64,000 bases of DNA from an uncultured Candidatus Entotheonella sp. (GCA_951828535.1 OX639990.1:2715300-2779299); one strand, 5' to 3'. Numbered from the stretch's first letter, positions 19,012 through 27,922 are shown. Program-made: numbers and translations. Notes: a model not told the origin generated them from the sequence alone.

Positions 19012-20103
19012 ATGATTCTTGACCGATTCAAGGTGCCGCAGGGCGATGTCGTGCGAGTGCCGGAAGCCGCGCTGAGGCAGACTGCGCAGGTCATTTTTGA
19101 ACGCATGGGCGTGGCGCCCGATGAGGCGGCCGAGGCCACCGACGTGCTGGTGATGACTGACCTGCGCGCCGTGGAAACGCATGGCGTCTCCAATATGCTG
19201 CGCGCCTATGTGCGCGACTACCGCGACGGCAAGCTCAATCCCGCGCCCGGTTGGCGGCTGGAGCGCGAAACGCCCGGCACCGCGGTGATCGACGCCGAAC
19301 GCCGCCTCGGCCTCATCACCGGACCCCGAGCCATGCGGCTGGCCATGGACAAAGCCCGCACCGTCGGCGTCGGCGTAGTGAACGTGCACAACAGCGGCCA
19401 CTTCGGCGCCATTGGCCACCACGCCCTGCTCGCCGCTGAACACAACATGGTAGGCGTCTGTTTCACCGGCGCCGGCCTCAGCGTCGTGCCGACCTTTGCT
19501 TCCAGGCCGCTCATCGGCACCAATCCGATCGCCATCGCCGCCCCGGCCCGCAACGAGGCGCCCATCCTTTTCGACGTGGCCACCTCGGCCATCGCCGGCA
19601 ACAAAATCCGCCTCGCCATGCGGGTCGGCGCGCCGCTGCTGCCCGGCTGGGTTGCCGACAAGGAAGGCCGCCCACTCAGCGAGGATACGCTGGTGCACGA
19701 CCGCAGCGAGTTTCTGCAACTGCCGCTGGGCGGCACGCGGGAGCAGGGTTCGCACAAGGGCTACGGCTTCGCGCTGATGGCAGAGGTGCTGGCCACGTTG
19801 CTGTCAGGCGCTCTGCCGAGCATGCTCGACCCTGCCGGCGGCTCCAAGAACCACTTCGCGGCGTACAACATCGAAGCCTTCACCGACCTCGAGCGCTACC
19901 TGGACACCATGGACGAAATGCTCGAAACGCTGCGCACCGCCCAACCCGCCGAGGGGCACGAGCGCGTCCTCTATCCCGGCTTGTCCGAGCACGAGGAAAC
20001 CTTGGCGCGGCGCGCCCACGGCATTCCGCTGCACCAGGAAGTCATCGCTTGGTTCAACAGCATCACCGCCGAACTCGACCTGCCGCCGTTGCAGACCATG
20101 TAG
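19012..20103 (+). CDS. Ldh family (malate/L-lactate-type) NAD(P)-dependent oxidoreductase
   Basis: A 363-residue enzyme of the non-Rossmann malate/lactate dehydrogenase family (MdhII/ComC/YlbC/AllD). The N-terminus has the VLVMTDLRAVETHGVSNMLRAYV helix, and the catalytic and cofactor regions appear as VHNSGHFGAIGHHALLA, SRPLIGTNPIAIAAP and GSHKGYGFALMAEVLATLLSGA. Members reduce or oxidise 2-keto and 2-hydroxy acids such as malate, sulfolactate, ureidoglycolate or 2,3-diketogulonate. Its convergent neighbour is a sugar-acid dehydratase, compatible with sugar-acid catabolism, but the substrate is not determined. Confidence 0.9.
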   Translation: MILDRFKVPQGDVVRVPEAALRQTAQVIFERMGVAPDEAAEATDVLVMTDLRAVETHGVSNMLRAYVRDYRDGKLNPAPGWRLERETPGTAVIDAERRLGLITGPRAMRLAMDKARTVGVGVVNVHNSGHFGAIGHHALLAAEHNMVGVCFTGAGLSVVPTFASRPLIGTNPIAIAAPARNEAPILFDVATSAIAGNKIRLAMRVGAPLLPGWVADKEGRPLSEDTLVHDRSEFLQLPLGGTREQGSHKGYGFALMAEVLATLLSGALPSMLDPAGGSKNHFAAYNIEAFTDLERYLDTMDEMLETLRTAQPAEGHERVLYPGLSEHEETLARRAHGIPLHQEVIAWFNSITAELDLPPLQTM

Positions 20104-20127
20104 AAGGCAGGAATCACCATGGCCCCC

Positions 20128-20298
20128 CGTTCAGGCCGGGGTCGCTGGATTCCCGCATGCGCGGCAATGGCGCCCCCTGAGAAGGGGAGTTGGGGGCTGT
20201 GAGGTGGATTCCCACGTGCACGGCAATGACGATTCGGGACATTGAAATTGAACGGCCTATTGTCATAGCAATCACCAACGGTTCATGCGGCCGGCCCG
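20128..20298. repeat. Mosaic of GGATTCCCGC-type repeats between ldh and ilvD-like genes
   Basis: Two GGATTCC-CRC-(A/G)TGC-CGGCAATG units (20138-20168 and 20204-20231) flank GCGCCCCCTGAGAAGGGGAG. The end, CGGCCTATTGTCATAGCAATC (20254-20274), recurs in altered form at 33351-33371 beside another GGATTCCGG repeat. No gene is visible in 20104-20298. Confidence 0.6.
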
Positions 20299-22008
20299 TC
20301 ATTCCGCGTGCAACGCCTCAGCACGCAGGAAGTCGAAATCGCACCCCTTGTCCGCTTGCAGGATGTGCTGGGTAAACAGCCATCCGTAGCCGCGCCGGTA
20401 CGGTGCCGGCGGCCGTGGAGCGGCCGCCAGGCGGCGGGCCATCTCGGCCGGCTCGACCAGCAGATCCAGGCGGCGTTCAGGTACGTTGAGCTCGATCACG
20501 TCGCCGTTGCGCACCGCGGCCAGCGGCCCGCCGGCGGCGGATTCCGGCGTCGCGTGCACCACCACGGTGCCGAAGGCGGTGCCGCTCATGCGCGCGTCGC
20601 TGATGCGCACCATGTCCCGAATGCCCTGTTGCAACAGCTTTTTCGGCAGCGGCAGGAACCCCCACTCCGGCATGCCCGGACCACCGAGCGGCCCGGCGTT
20701 GCGCATCACCAGCACGTCGTCCGGGCGCACGTCCAGGTCAGGGTCGTCGATGCGCCGGTCCATGTCGTCGTGATCCTCGAACACCACCGCCCGCCCGCGA
20801 TGCTGCAACAAGTCAGGCGACGCTGCCGTGGGTTTGATGATGGCACCGTCGGGTGCCAGAGACCCGCGCAGCACCGCCAGCCCGCCCTCGGCGTCCAGCG
20901 GCTCATCCAGGCTTCGGATCAGCGCCGGGTTGTGTGACTGCGCCCCGGCAATGCTGTCGCCAAGGCTGTCGCCGGTCACGGTTTTCGCTTCCAGGTCAAG
21001 CAGCGGCGCCATGGCGCCCAGCAAGGCCGGCACCCCGCCGGCGTAGTAGAAGTCTTCCATCAGAAACTCACCCGACGGCTTGAGATTGAGGATGAACGGC
21101 GTCGTGCGTGACAAGTCGTCGAAGCGGCTCAGCGGCAGGTCGATGCCGACGCGGCCAGCGATGGCCACCAGGTGTACGATGGCGTTCGTCGAGCCGCCGA
21201 CGGCGTGCAGGGTTCGGATGGCGTTGTCGAAGGCCGTGGGCGTCAGTATGTCAGAGGGCCGCAGCCCCTGCTCCACCAGCCGTATGATCTGCCGCCCGGC
21301 CGCCTCGGACAGTTGCAAGCGGCGCGAATCGACCGCCGGAATGGCCGCATTGCCGGGCAACGCCATACCCAACGCTTCACTGACGGCCGCCATGGTCGAG
21401 GCTGTGCCCATCACCATGCAGTGCCCCGGGCTGCGCACGATGCAGCTCTGCAGCTCGGCCCAATCTTCCTCGGTAATCCGTTCGGCTCGCAGTTCCTGGT
21501 GATAGCGCCGGCAATCGGTGCACGAGCCCAGTTCCTCGCCGCGCCAGTTGCCCTTGAGCTGCGGTCCGCCGGTGACGATGATCGCCGGCACATCGGCGCT
21601 TGCCGCCCCCATCAGCAGCGCCGGCGTCGTCTTGTCGCAGCCGCCCAATAGCACCACGCCGTCGAGCGGATTGGCGGTGATGGATTCTTCCACGTCCATG
21701 CTCATCAGGTTGCGGTACAGCATGGTGGTGGGCCGCATGTTGTACTCGCCCAGCGACATCACCGGAAACTCCAGCGGAAAGCCCCCCGCCTGCCAGACGC
21801 CGCGCTTCACCGCCTCGGCCAACTGCCGCAGGTGGGCGTTGCAGTGCGTCAACTCGCTCCACGAGTTGCAAATGCCGATGAGGGGGCGTCCTTCGTAGGC
21901 CGGCTCCCCGAACCCTTGGGCGCGAAACGCCGCCTGCCGCAGCCAGCCGTACAGTTCCGGGGTGTCGAACCAGGCACGGCTGCGGTACGGTTTTTCACGA
22001 ATCGCCAT
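20299..22008 (-). CDS. IlvD/Edd family dehydratase, sugar-acid (arabinonate/xylonate) type
   Basis: A 569-residue Fe-S dehydratase that removes water from 2,3-dihydroxy acids. Candidate cluster cysteines are Cys56 (ELTHCNAH), Cys124 (LLGGCDKTTPA) and Cys197 (SPGHCMVMG), with the metal-binding Lys126 next to the second. Length, the N-terminal RSRAWFDTPELYGWLRQAAFRAQG and cysteine spacing fit the pentonate dehydratase branch ([2Fe-2S] L-arabinonate and D-xylonate dehydratases) rather than IlvD of valine synthesis. It converges on the Ldh-type gene; no sugar transporter or KDG aldolase is adjacent. Confidence 0.9.
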   Translation of the reverse strand: MAIREKPYRSRAWFDTPELYGWLRQAAFRAQGFGEPAYEGRPLIGICNSWSELTHCNAHLRQLAEAVKRGVWQAGGFPLEFPVMSLGEYNMRPTTMLYRNLMSMDVEESITANPLDGVVLLGGCDKTTPALLMGAASADVPAIIVTGGPQLKGNWRGEELGSCTDCRRYHQELRAERITEEDWAELQSCIVRSPGHCMVMGTASTMAAVSEALGMALPGNAAIPAVDSRRLQLSEAAGRQIIRLVEQGLRPSDILTPTAFDNAIRTLHAVGGSTNAIVHLVAIAGRVGIDLPLSRFDDLSRTTPFILNLKPSGEFLMEDFYYAGGVPALLGAMAPLLDLEAKTVTGDSLGDSIAGAQSHNPALIRSLDEPLDAEGGLAVLRGSLAPDGAIIKPTAASPDLLQHRGRAVVFEDHDDMDRRIDDPDLDVRPDDVLVMRNAGPLGGPGMPEWGFLPLPKKLLQQGIRDMVRISDARMSGTAFGTVVVHATPESAAGGPLAAVRNGDVIELNVPERRLDLLVEPAEMARRLAAAPRPPAPYRRGYGWLFTQHILQADKGCDFDFLRAEALHAE

Positions 22009-22098
22009 CGTTTGACTCCAATAAAAAATGCCAGGCGCGTCGATGCGCCTGGCAGGGGTTATTCATAGTGGCTCAGTTTGGTAATGACCGGCTACATG

Positions 22099-22185
22099 CC
22101 CCCTCTCCCCGGAGGAACGGTTCCCTCTCCCCTGGCGGGAGAGGGTTGGGGTGAGGGGGAAATCCAACGTGAGACCCTACTGAAG
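22099..22185 (+). repeat. Dispersed hairpin repeat, CTCTCCC family, copy 3
   Basis: CCCTCTCCCCTGGCGGGAGAGGG hairpin (22123-22145) then TTGGGGTGAGGGGGAAA and a tail ACGTGAGACCCTACTGAAG, preceded by a partial CCCCTCTCCCCGGAGG arm. The tail matches the copies at 5.1, 48.0 and 57.1 kb. It occupies the gap 22009-22202. Confidence 0.8.
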
Positions 22186-22202
22186 AGCGGCGTGCCCAAC
22201 CG

Positions 22203-22475
22203 CTACACGCCGCCGCCCAAAGCCGGCAGAAAATGCACCTCGCTGTTCTCGTCGACGCGTTCCAGCAAGCCAAGCTGGCTGGTTTCGCCATCGACGATGA
22301 CGGCAATGCCGGGCATCAGAATGTCTTCCTCGTCGTCGTACAGCTCGGCCTTAAGCCCCGGATAGGCGCGCTCCAGGCTCTCCACCAATTGCCGCACGTT
22401 GCGGCCCGACGCCGTCACCCGCTGTGCCCCGCCGGTCAGGCGCTGCATTCGGGGAGGAAGCCACACTTCCGGCAC
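22203..22475 (-). CDS. MoaD/ThiS-like small sulfur-carrier protein
   Basis: A 90-residue ubiquitin-fold protein aligned with MoaD: VWLPPRMQRLTGGAQ at the N-terminus, VRQLVESLERAYPGL, and the C-terminal strand VHFLPAL. Sulfur carriers end in Gly-Gly, which is adenylated and thiocarboxylated; this one ends Gly-Gly-Gly-Val, with one residue after the diglycine. It starts with GTG six bases after the molybdenum-hydroxylase stop, and its ribosome site (GGAGGG) is made of the last codons of that gene, so the two are coupled. A role in supplying molybdopterin for the neighbour is inferred. Confidence 0.82.
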   Translation of the reverse strand: MPEVWLPPRMQRLTGGAQRVTASGRNVRQLVESLERAYPGLKAELYDDEEDILMPGIAVIVDGETSQLGLLERVDENSEVHFLPALGGGV

Positions 22476-22481
22476 GCCGCG

Positions 22482-24812
22482 CTACCCTCCGTTCCGGGAT
22501 TGCTCATTCCACAGCGTCTCCAGAATGCGGCCCGGCGACATGGGGAGTTGATTGATACGCACGCCGATGGCGTGGGAAATGGCGTTGGCGACCGCCGCCA
22601 GCGGCGGAATAATCGGCGTCTCGCCAACGCCGCGCACGCCGTACGGATGGGTCGGATTGGCGACCTCGACGATCACCGTGTCGATCATCGGCAGGTCGAG
22701 GCTGGTCGGCATGCGGTAATCCAGGAAGCTGGAGTTCAGCATGTGCCCTTTGTCGTCGAAAAAGTATTCCTCGTTCAGGGCCCAGCCGATGCCTTGCACC
22801 GCGCCGCCCTGAATCTGCCCCTCCACGTAGCTGGGGTGAATCGCCTTGCCGGCGTCCTGGACGGCCGTGTAGCGCAGGATGGTCACCTTGCCGGTTTCCG
22901 GGTCCACCTCGACGTCCACGATGTGGGTGCCCAAGGACGGCCCGGCGCCGCCGGGGTTGACGCCGGCGCTGGCCGTGATCGGGCCGCCGGTAGGGTTCTG
23001 GCGCGCCGCCAGTTGCTTGAAGGTGAGGCGCTGCTCAGGGTCCTTGGCGTGCTGCAGGACACCGTTGTCGTATTCCACCTCCCCGACCTCGCAGTCCCAG
23101 ATGCGGGCGGCTCGCTCGATCATCTTGCGCTTGATCTCTTGGGCCACCTCGTAGGCCGCCCAACCCGTCTTGAAGGTCACGCCGCTGCCGCCGGTAACGG
23201 AGGTGAAGCCGACCGAATCCGTATCGCCGACGGACGGGCTGACGTCCGTGACCGGAATGCCCAGTACCTCAGCAAATTGCTGCGACACGGAGGTGCGCGT
23301 GCCGCCGATGTCGGGCGAGCCCTCGATCAGCTTCACGGTGCCGTCGTTGTGGATGATCGCCGTCGCGCTGGCTGGCCCAGTGTTGTTGCGCCAGAAGCCG
23401 CTGGCCACGCCCCGGCCGCGATAGGGGCCTTCGAGCGGCGCGGCGTAGTGCGGGTGATCCTTGGCTGCCTGCACGGTCTCGGCAAACCCGACGCGCGGCC
23501 ACACCGGCCCGGTCGGCGCCCGCGTGCCCTCCTTGGCGCTGTTGCGCAGGCGAAACGCCAGCGGGTCCACGCCCAGTTTTTCGCACAGCAGGTCAATCGC
23601 GGTTTCCATGGCAAACGCCGCGGCCGGCACGCCGGGCGCCCGGTAAGCCGCCGACTTGGGCTTGTTCACCACCACGTCAAACCCCTCGACCCAGGCGTTC
23701 GGGATGTCGTACGGGGACATCATGCACTGGCAGGCGGGCGATACCGGCGATCCCGGAAAGGCGCCGGCTTCGTAAGTCAGGTGCGCCTCGGCGGCGACCA
23801 GACGGCCGTCCTTGGTGGCGCCCAATTTCACCTGAATCTGCGTGCCGGAGGTCGGGCCGGTGCCCTCGAAAACCTCGGTGCGCGACATCATCACCTTCAC
23901 CGGATGACCCGCCTTGCGGGCCAGCGCCGCGGCCACCGGCTCCAGATACACCAGCGTCTTGGCGCCGAAACCACCACCAATCTCCATCGGGATGGCCTTC
24001 ACCTTCGACACCGGCACGTCCATCAGGCGCGCCGTCTGATCGCGCACGTTGAAGTGCCCCTGACTGCTGGACCACAGCGTCAGGGTGCCGTCGCTGTTCC
24101 ACTGCGCGGTGGCAGCGTGCGGCTCGATATAGCCTTGGTGGATGGCTGCGGTTGCCGTTTCGTGCTCGATGATGACATCGGCCTCGCGGAAGCCTTGCTC
24201 CACATCGCCGAGGCGAAACTCGAATTGATTGGCCAGGTTCGAGCCGTCGGTGGGATCGTCGTCGTCCAGGGTACCGCCGGGGCGCAGATTCGCATTGGAC
24301 ATGGTGGCAAGGCGCTCATGCAGCAGCGGTGCGCCGGGCTTCAACGCCTCCTCGGCGCTGAGCACCGCGGGCAGTTCTTCGTAGTCCACCTGAATGAGCG
24401 CCAGCGCCTGCTCGGCAATGTGCGGGCTGGTGGCGGCGACGGCGGCGATGGCGTGTCCTTTGTACAGCGCCTTGTCGGCAGCCAGGATGTTGTTGCTGAG
24501 AAACCGCATGTTGTGCAGCACGCCCTCGGCGAGATCGACCACCCGGCTGGAGGGCTGTGCCAAGTCCCCGGCGGTGACCACCGCATGCACGCCCGGCAGT
24601 TCCTCGGCGTGCCGGGTGTCGATCGACTTGATGCGCGCGTGGCTGTGGGGACTGCGCAGCACCATGCCGTGCAGCATGCCCGGCAGCCGGATATCGGCGC
24701 CGTAGCGCGCCTGACCGGTGACCTTCTCTGCCCCGTCGTGGCGGATGGGCCGCTTGCCCACCTCGTTGTATTCCGCGTTGGACAAGACGATGTTGGGTTC
24801 GTACTCGAGCAT
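22482..24812 (-). CDS. Molybdenum hydroxylase (xanthine dehydrogenase/CoxL family) large subunit
   Basis: A 776-residue molybdopterin-binding subunit. It has the N-terminal Ald_Xan_dh_C a/b hammerhead domain (KVTGQARYGADIRLPGMLH), then the Mo-binding domain with GGGFGAKT, SAAYRAPGVP and GVGETP; Glu731 in the last is the expected catalytic base. The CO-dehydrogenase loop (AYXCSFR) is absent, so this is not a true CoxL. Partner FeS (small) and FAD (medium) subunits are missing from the whole neighbourhood. ATG at 24812 follows GTGGAGG; the longer frame is not needed. The substrate is unknown; members oxidise aldehydes, purines or N-heterocycles. Confidence 0.9.
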   Translation of the reverse strand: MLEYEPNIVLSNAEYNEVGKRPIRHDGAEKVTGQARYGADIRLPGMLHGMVLRSPHSHARIKSIDTRHAEELPGVHAVVTAGDLAQPSSRVVDLAEGVLHNMRFLSNNILAADKALYKGHAIAAVAATSPHIAEQALALIQVDYEELPAVLSAEEALKPGAPLLHERLATMSNANLRPGGTLDDDDPTDGSNLANQFEFRLGDVEQGFREADVIIEHETATAAIHQGYIEPHAATAQWNSDGTLTLWSSSQGHFNVRDQTARLMDVPVSKVKAIPMEIGGGFGAKTLVYLEPVAAALARKAGHPVKVMMSRTEVFEGTGPTSGTQIQVKLGATKDGRLVAAEAHLTYEAGAFPGSPVSPACQCMMSPYDIPNAWVEGFDVVVNKPKSAAYRAPGVPAAAFAMETAIDLLCEKLGVDPLAFRLRNSAKEGTRAPTGPVWPRVGFAETVQAAKDHPHYAAPLEGPYRGRGVASGFWRNNTGPASATAIIHNDGTVKLIEGSPDIGGTRTSVSQQFAEVLGIPVTDVSPSVGDTDSVGFTSVTGGSGVTFKTGWAAYEVAQEIKRKMIERAARIWDCEVGEVEYDNGVLQHAKDPEQRLTFKQLAARQNPTGGPITASAGVNPGGAGPSLGTHIVDVEVDPETGKVTILRYTAVQDAGKAIHPSYVEGQIQGGAVQGIGWALNEEYFFDDKGHMLNSSFLDYRMPTSLDLPMIDTVIVEVANPTHPYGVRGVGETPIIPPLAAVANAISHAIGVRINQLPMSPGRILETLWNEQSRNGG

Positions 24813-24876
24813 GGATAGCCTCCACTCAATGGGTAAAGGGTGGGTTCGGTAACGACCTCGGCGTGGCGTTGCGGCT

Positions 24877-24904
24877 AGTATAGTATTCCCTTCCCCCCTG
24901 TCAA
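24877..24904 (-). promoter_or_regulatory. Promoter of the molybdenum hydroxylase-moaD operon
   Basis: Minus strand TTGACA (24904-24899), 16-base spacer, TATACT (24882-24877), 65 bases before the ATG. The -35 box overlaps the stop codon of the membrane protein gene upstream. A near-consensus site, so the operon may be expressed well. Confidence 0.7.
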
Positions 24905-25317
24905 TTCGCCTCCCCGCCCTCCGGCGGCCTGTCTTGGCGCCGTAGCTCAAAGCCCCGCATGATGACGTAGGCGATGAGGGCGAAGATGAAGAACACCAGC
25001 AGAATCCAGGCGACGCTCTGCAGCGTGCCGATAAGTGTGCGATACACCTCCAGTATCCAGCGGTCGGCGTTTAGCACGATGGGTTCGCCGTCGTCCGTGC
25101 GCGCCGTGATGTATTTCTCCAAGCTCCAAATGCGTACGCCACCGGATACCCCGACCACCACCACCGCGAAGCTGAGGTAGCGGTTCCACGCCGCGCTCAA
25201 CTCGGCCGACACCACGCGGTCCAGGATTTTGCGAATCAGCCTGTCGAACAGCCGGAGTACCAGCAGACTGGTCGCCAGCGCAATCAGCAGGGTGATGATG
25301 AGAAGGGTGATGAACAT
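24901..25317 (-). CDS. Small membrane protein of unknown function
   Basis: A 138-residue protein with three predicted membrane helices: residues 2-24 (FITLLIITLLIALATSLLVL), 47-64 (YLSFAVVVVGVSGGVRIW) and 102-124 (AWILLVFFIFALIAYVIM). A loop of about 37 residues between helices 2 and 3 contains SLEKYITARTDDGEP. I do not recognise the family. ATG at 25317 follows AAGGAG. It reads divergently from the DUF3015 gene and is followed closely by the promoter of the molybdenum-hydroxylase operon. Confidence 0.75.
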   Translation of the reverse strand: MFITLLIITLLIALATSLLVLRLFDRLIRKILDRVVSAELSAAWNRYLSFAVVVVGVSGGVRIWSLEKYITARTDDGEPIVLNADRWILEVYRTLIGTLQSVAWILLVFFIFALIAYVIMRGFELRRQDRPPEGGEAN

Positions 25318-25362
25318 GGGGGTCTCCTTATCCGAATTCATTGTGGCCCGCAGCATCCAATC

Positions 25363-25392
25363 TTGACGCGTCTCGAAGCTGTGACTTAGAAT
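25363..25392 (+). promoter_or_regulatory. Promoter of the DUF3015 gene
   Basis: TTGACG (25363-25368), 18-base spacer, TAGAAT (25387-25392), 64 bases before the chosen start. One mismatch to consensus in each box. Confidence 0.6.
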
Positions 25393-25456
25393 CGCTGCCT
25401 CTATACTCGGGTATCGCTACCCGCCGACAATCATAATGGAACAGAGGAGACGCTTG

Positions 25457-25966
25457 GTGATCAGAATGCTCAAGATATTCCTTCCGATCCTGGTGGTGAC
25501 GTTGGCGCTGCCGCAAATCGGCATGACCCGGGAATTTGCAGAAATATATACCGACTGCGGTATCGGCGGCATGATCGCGCCACGCAGCGATGTTGTTGCT
25601 GCCATAACGAACGTCACCTGGGATCTCGGCACGACGGCCATCTCTTCCAACATCTCATCCCCGGATGTGTGCTCCGGTGGGCAAGCCGAGAAGGCGGCCT
25701 TCATTCACGAGTCGTACGACGCACTGGAATTAGACCTTGCTAGCGGCGACGGTTCCTACCTGGACGCGCTGGTGGCTCTGGCAGGACGTGAAGGACAAGC
25801 CCAGCAGCGTTTTATTGCAGCGGTCCGTACCGGTTTTGCCAAGCTCGTGGCAGCACCTGACTATAATGAACAAAGCCGGTTTGCCAAAGCAGAGGCTCTG
25901 TACGATTTGGTCAACGAGCAGTCCGAAGGCATCGCGGAATCGACGACATCTGTGAATAACGGCTGA
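25457..25966 (+). CDS. DUF3015 family secreted protein
   Basis: A 169-residue exported protein. A signal segment (MLKIFLPILVVTLALPQIG) is followed by YTDCGIGGMIA, NVTWDLGTTAISSNISSPDVC and AAFIHESYDALELDLASGDGSYLDALVALAG, which match the DUF3015 pattern of two cysteines and an S-N-x-S/T-S-P core. The function is unknown. GTG at 25457 is chosen because AGAGGAG lies 7 bases upstream; an ATG at 25436 has no ribosome site. In several gammaproteobacteria the family lies next to a DUF4105 gene, as here. Confidence 0.75.
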   Translation: MIRMLKIFLPILVVTLALPQIGMTREFAEIYTDCGIGGMIAPRSDVVAAITNVTWDLGTTAISSNISSPDVCSGGQAEKAAFIHESYDALELDLASGDGSYLDALVALAGREGQAQQRFIAAVRTGFAKLVAAPDYNEQSRFAKAEALYDLVNEQSEGIAESTTSVNNG

Positions 25967-25976
25967 CCGTTTTTTT
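25958..25976 (+). terminator. Short hairpin with T-run at the end of the DUF3015 gene
   Basis: AACGG-CTGA-CCGTT followed by TTTTT overlaps the stop codon. The five-pair stem is weak, so this may only attenuate transcription into the DUF4105 gene. Confidence 0.35.
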
Positions 25977-25979
25977 CCG

Positions 25980-27896
25980 GTGCGTCCTTCAGCAGTGGGC
26001 TTGCGGCGTTATGCAGCAGGCTCGCTGCTGTTTTGTTTTGTGTTCCTCCCATGCGCATTCCCTGCGCACGCTTCGCCGCTGATGGAAGCACTGCATGTCG
26101 CGGCTCGTCTTGATTTGGCCCACCATTCCACTTGGCTCAAACTGTTGCATTTTGAGGGGCGCCTACCCCAAAGCGTTGTCTTAACTGACGACTTCTTCCT
26201 GTCCCCTGTCGGCAGAAGCAGCCCTCAAGCCGAACTGCGCGCCACGCTTGAGGCTTACTTCCTCCCTTGGCAGCAAGACACTGACGAACACCCCCGCTGC
26301 CGATTTCCAGCTCGGTACTACTGGCTTTCCCGTCAACTTCCCCTGCCCGGCTACGCGCTGAACGAACCTCACTGTCAGCGCCTGTCAAAGTGGGCGCTTC
26401 TTGACCGCGTTAAGTCCGTCAGCTTGCTTCTGGTCAGCGGCTACCTGGGCAACCCCGCCTCCACCTTCGGACACGCGCTTCTCAAGCTCAATACCGATTC
26501 ATCTAACGACGATTACGGCCTGTTCGATCTCACCCTCAATTACGGCGCCCTGATTCCCGAGAACGAAAACGCGCTCCGCTATATCGCCCGCGGGCTTTTC
26601 GGGGGCTATGAGGCCGGCTTCTCCGACAGGTATTTCTATACCCAGGACCTTGTCTACTCTCACACGGAGTTTCGCGACATATGGGATTACAGGCTCGCGT
26701 TGTCGAACCATCAGCGTACCTTGCTGATTCTCCATATCTGGGAAATCATCGGCAGGAAATTCGACTACTATTTCCTTACCAGGAACTGCGCGCTTCGCTT
26801 AGCGGAATTGGTGGACCTTGTCTTAGATGACCTGATCATTGAACGAGCGCGGTTGTGGTACCTACCCGTTCAGTTGTTCCACAGGCTGAACGCAGTCGAC
26901 GCGGCGAGACAACATTCAGGAAACGACAATCTCGTGGAGGCCGTCCGGTTCATTCCTTCCAGCAGGCGTACGCTGGCGCACCGGATGCAGTTGCTGACAA
27001 AGCAGGAAATCAGGGCTATGAATGCCATTCTTCGAGACGGGCCGTCTTCTCTCGACACCCGCTTGAAGGGGCTCAATAACGAGCGCAAGATCGTCGTCCT
27101 GGACAGTCTGCTTGCCTATTACAAACACCAGCTCATGTCCCGCAAGCCAATTGACGACTCGGCACTCCAGCATCTCAAGAGAAAGGCATTGCTGACACGT
27201 TTGCAACTGCCGGCACAGCCGAGGCTCACTCCCGACATACCGGTTCTGCCCTCTCCCGCCGACGGATCGCACCCAATGGCGCTTGGGGTCAGTGTGGCCC
27301 GCGGCACGGCACATGAGCATCCCTTTCTGCGCCTGACGTGGTCGCCTTTCAAATTGCAACGCGTTGGCCGCAACAGCATGGAAGGCGGCGAGTTGGTGCT
27401 CTTGGACATTGCAGTTGGGCTTCTCGGAAGCCAGCGCGAGATTTTTCTCGACCAACTTGATCTCATTCGCGTATCCAGCCTTAACACGTTGCCCCTACCG
27501 CTCGCTGGTGAAAATCCATTGTCCTGGCAATTGCACGTCGGCACTGTTCGCGTCGAGAGCAAAAGAAAGTCTGTCTACGATGGCGCGGCGAGCTTTGGCA
27601 TCGGTTACGCCAAGTCGTGGCACCCGGGGATTATCGGATACGCCATGGCCGACTTGGCGGTTCACACCCTGTCTCCCCATGCGCGATTACGCCCCCATCT
27701 GGGTCTGAGCGCGCATTTGGCAGGTCTTCGTACTTGGGCCTACGTGGGCACCGAGTCAGTCGGCTACCGCGGTGGTTTCCGGGCCGTGTGGGGGGGAAAA
27801 TTGGAGGTTTCGCTGACCAAGCGCTTCGCCGTTCACGCCGAATTCAGTAACGAACGGGCAACCCGCGCGGCGCTTGGGCTGAACGTAAACTGGTGA
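25980..27896 (+). CDS. DUF4105 (Lnb-type N-terminal periplasmic domain) protein
   Basis: A 638-residue exported protein. Signal peptide 1-31 (ends AHA), then a DUF4105 domain at roughly 100-290 with the conserved YLGNPASTFGHALLKL, YGLFDLTLNYGALIPE and FLTRNCALRLAELVD segments; the His in FGHALLK and the Cys in RNCALRL resemble NlpC/P60-like or lipid-modifying active sites. The C-terminal third (from about 400) has alternating strands that look like a membrane-attached barrel. No function is proven. GTG start 13 bases after the DUF3015 stop. Base composition is visibly less G+C-rich than neighbouring genes, which may signal transfer. Confidence 0.8.
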   Translation: MRPSAVGLRRYAAGSLLFCFVFLPCAFPAHASPLMEALHVAARLDLAHHSTWLKLLHFEGRLPQSVVLTDDFFLSPVGRSSPQAELRATLEAYFLPWQQDTDEHPRCRFPARYYWLSRQLPLPGYALNEPHCQRLSKWALLDRVKSVSLLLVSGYLGNPASTFGHALLKLNTDSSNDDYGLFDLTLNYGALIPENENALRYIARGLFGGYEAGFSDRYFYTQDLVYSHTEFRDIWDYRLALSNHQRTLLILHIWEIIGRKFDYYFLTRNCALRLAELVDLVLDDLIIERARLWYLPVQLFHRLNAVDAARQHSGNDNLVEAVRFIPSSRRTLAHRMQLLTKQEIRAMNAILRDGPSSLDTRLKGLNNERKIVVLDSLLAYYKHQLMSRKPIDDSALQHLKRKALLTRLQLPAQPRLTPDIPVLPSPADGSHPMALGVSVARGTAHEHPFLRLTWSPFKLQRVGRNSMEGGELVLLDIAVGLLGSQREIFLDQLDLIRVSSLNTLPLPLAGENPLSWQLHVGTVRVESKRKSVYDGAASFGIGYAKSWHPGIIGYAMADLAVHTLSPHARLRPHLGLSAHLAGLRTWAYVGTESVGYRGGFRAVWGGKLEVSLTKRFAVHAEFSNERATRAALGLNVNW

Positions 27897-27922
27897 ACCA
27901 CTGACCATACTGGGTGCCGCCA

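Noticed and set aside
22482-24812. Aerobic CO dehydrogenase CoxL
   Set aside because: The active-site loop lacks the AYXCSFR motif of form I CoxL, and no coxM or coxS is adjacent.
22233-24818. 861-residue + strand frame opposite the molybdenum hydroxylase
   Set aside because: It mirrors the real gene on the minus strand, has low-complexity Arg/Gly/His-rich sequence and no family motif. G+C-rich DNA commonly leaves such open antisense frames.
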